Origin: an uncultured Tenacibaculum sp.
Lineage (GTDB): Bacteria > Bacteroidota > Bacteroidia > Flavobacteriales > Flavobacteriaceae
Direction of reading: 5' to 3'
NCBI RefSeq assembly: GCF_947495995.1
Contig: NZ_CANMAX010000001.1
Location: 1,044,068-1,108,067 of the forward strand
DNA length: 64,000 nucleotides
This document shows, piece after piece, positions 63,693 to 64,000 of this stretch. Positions within the stretch are counted from its first letter, which is position 1. Each line of letters begins with the position of its first letter. A program made the position numbers and the translations under genes. The notes below the pieces were generated by a model, which was not told the origin of the DNA, did no database searches, and saw only the letters and a program-made list of their open reading frames with translations.

Positions 63693-63845
63693 TTAATCTA
63701 ACGAATTTTTAGTTACAAAAGCTCTCCAGCCAATTATTGCTAATTGAAATTTAGAGGCTTTAGAAATATCCAGCTGTCTTTTAGTAAAAGACGGTAATAG
63801 GGTCTTGTTAATTTTGGCTAATGACTTAAATAATAGCTTTTTCAT
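63693..63845 (-). CDS. 50-residue conserved flavobacterial microprotein
   Basis: An ATG at 63843-63845 opens 50 codons ending in TAA at 63693-63695: MKKLLFKSLAKINKTLLPSF at the start, then TKRQLDISKASKFQLAIIGW and RAFVTKNSLD. It is basic and mildly hydrophobic, with no signal peptide cleavage site. I recall near-identical proteins throughout Flavobacteriaceae, often labelled SsrA-binding protein, although they are far too short to be SmpB. A TATATTTG element (63862-63869, minus strand) lies 16 bases upstream. Confidence 0.8.
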   Translation of the reverse strand: MKKLLFKSLAKINKTLLPSFTKRQLDISKASKFQLAIIGWRAFVTKNSLD

Positions 63846-63861
63846 TATAAAGGGTTCTAAT

Positions 63862-63869
63862 CAAATATA
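63862..63869 (-). promoter_or_regulatory. -7 element TATATTTG of the 50-codon gene
   Basis: An exact TAnnTTTG match on the minus strand, 16 bases before the ATG. No TTG at -33. Confidence 0.5.
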
Positions 63870-63883
63870 ATGAAAAAGGATGG

Positions 63884-63913
63884 AAAAGTGATGAGACTTG
63901 GCTCATCACTTTT
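63884..63913. terminator. strong hairpin next to the tandem repeat
   Basis: A 12-bp perfect stem AAAAGTGATGAG / CTCATCACTTTT with loop ACTTGG. On the plus strand it runs into the T-rich repeat and may act as a terminator. Confidence 0.7.
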
Positions 63914-64000
63914 CACTTTTTCGTTTTCACTTTTTCGTTTTCACTTTTTCGTTTTCACTTTTTCGTTTTCACTTTTTCGTTTTCACTTTTTCGTTTTCAC
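63906..64000. repeat. 14-bp tandem repeat running off the window
   Basis: The unit CGTTTTCACTTTTT repeats without change with a 14-base period (starts at 63922, 63936, 63950 and onward), about six copies before the window ends. The period is not a multiple of three, so it is not a coding repeat. It grades into the hairpin arm at 63902-63913. Confidence 0.92.

Noticed and set aside
63906..64000. Possible CRISPR array at the window end
   Set aside because: The repeats are 14 bases with no spacers between them; it is a simple tandem repeat.

Overview
The window looks like chromosomal DNA of a marine-type member of the Flavobacteriaceae (phylum Bacteroidota), possibly close to Tenacibaculum or Polaribacter. 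The evidence is the roughly one-third G+C composition, the gliding / type IX secretion lipoproteins GldH and SprE, families largely confined to Flavobacteriia (DUF4837, DUF5687, DUF6503-like, DUF4286), an ATP synthase operon without beta and epsilon subunits, and promoters of the Bacteroidota type (TTG, 17-23 nt, TAnnTTTG). The genus is an inference. I saw no insertion sequence, prophage, integron, CRISPR array, rRNA gene or clear genomic island. Most of the window is core genome, and the more interesting signals lie between genes.

Layout. 1-8 kb: secreted and lipoprotein genes, an M28 peptidase, a PaiB-like FMN protein, an M50-like membrane protease, an alanine/sodium symporter, a coiled-coil protein and a cupin. 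7986-8510: two tandem copies of an sRNA-like unit. 8.5-27.8 kb: pheS, gdhA, then PSP1-gldH-PBP1A, the two subunits of a 3-oxoacid CoA-transferase, exonuclease III, an MltD-like transglycosylase, DUF4837, an ABC exporter pair, sprE, a bactofilin and AtpZ. 27.9-33.0 kb: atpB-E-F-H-A-G. 33-35.3 kb: two secreted TonB-C-terminal proteins and a lipoprotein. 35.3-37.9 kb: dxs and rsmI, divergent. 37.9-41.0 kb: a PadR regulator and four paralogous membrane proteins. 41.1-42.9 kb: an oxidoreductase and a LysE exporter. 42.9-47 kb: SDR, APH-type kinase, acyl-CoA dehydrogenase and SDR. 47.1-52.8 kb: a seven-gene minus-strand run (TPR, DUF4286, small membrane protein, M23, rsmA, mgtE, Crp/Fnr). 52.9-64 kb: a 47-codon gene behind a sigma-54-like promoter, serS, ribF, a TonB-dependent receptor with a GDSL lipoprotein, glyQS, a second coiled-coil paralog, tRNA-Arg, DUF2007, a 50-codon gene and a 14-bp tandem repeat running off the end.

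How it fits together. Much of the window serves translation (pheS, serS, glyQS, rsmA, rsmI, tRNA-Arg), energy (ATP synthase) and the envelope (PBP1A, lytic transglycosylase, M23, TonB components, gliding lipoproteins). The kinase / acyl-CoA dehydrogenase / SDR block resembles the 4-hydroxyacyl-CoA route of LvaA/LvaC and ACAD10/11. The best candidates for undescribed biology are the duplicated sRNA-like unit with CCCCAA terminator loops (7986-8510), the PadR array with two matched operators (37874-41081), and the microprotein gene with a sigma-54-like promoter and an unusually GC-rich hairpin (52901-53134). Positions and motif matches were read by eye; family names come from memory of the families, not from a search.
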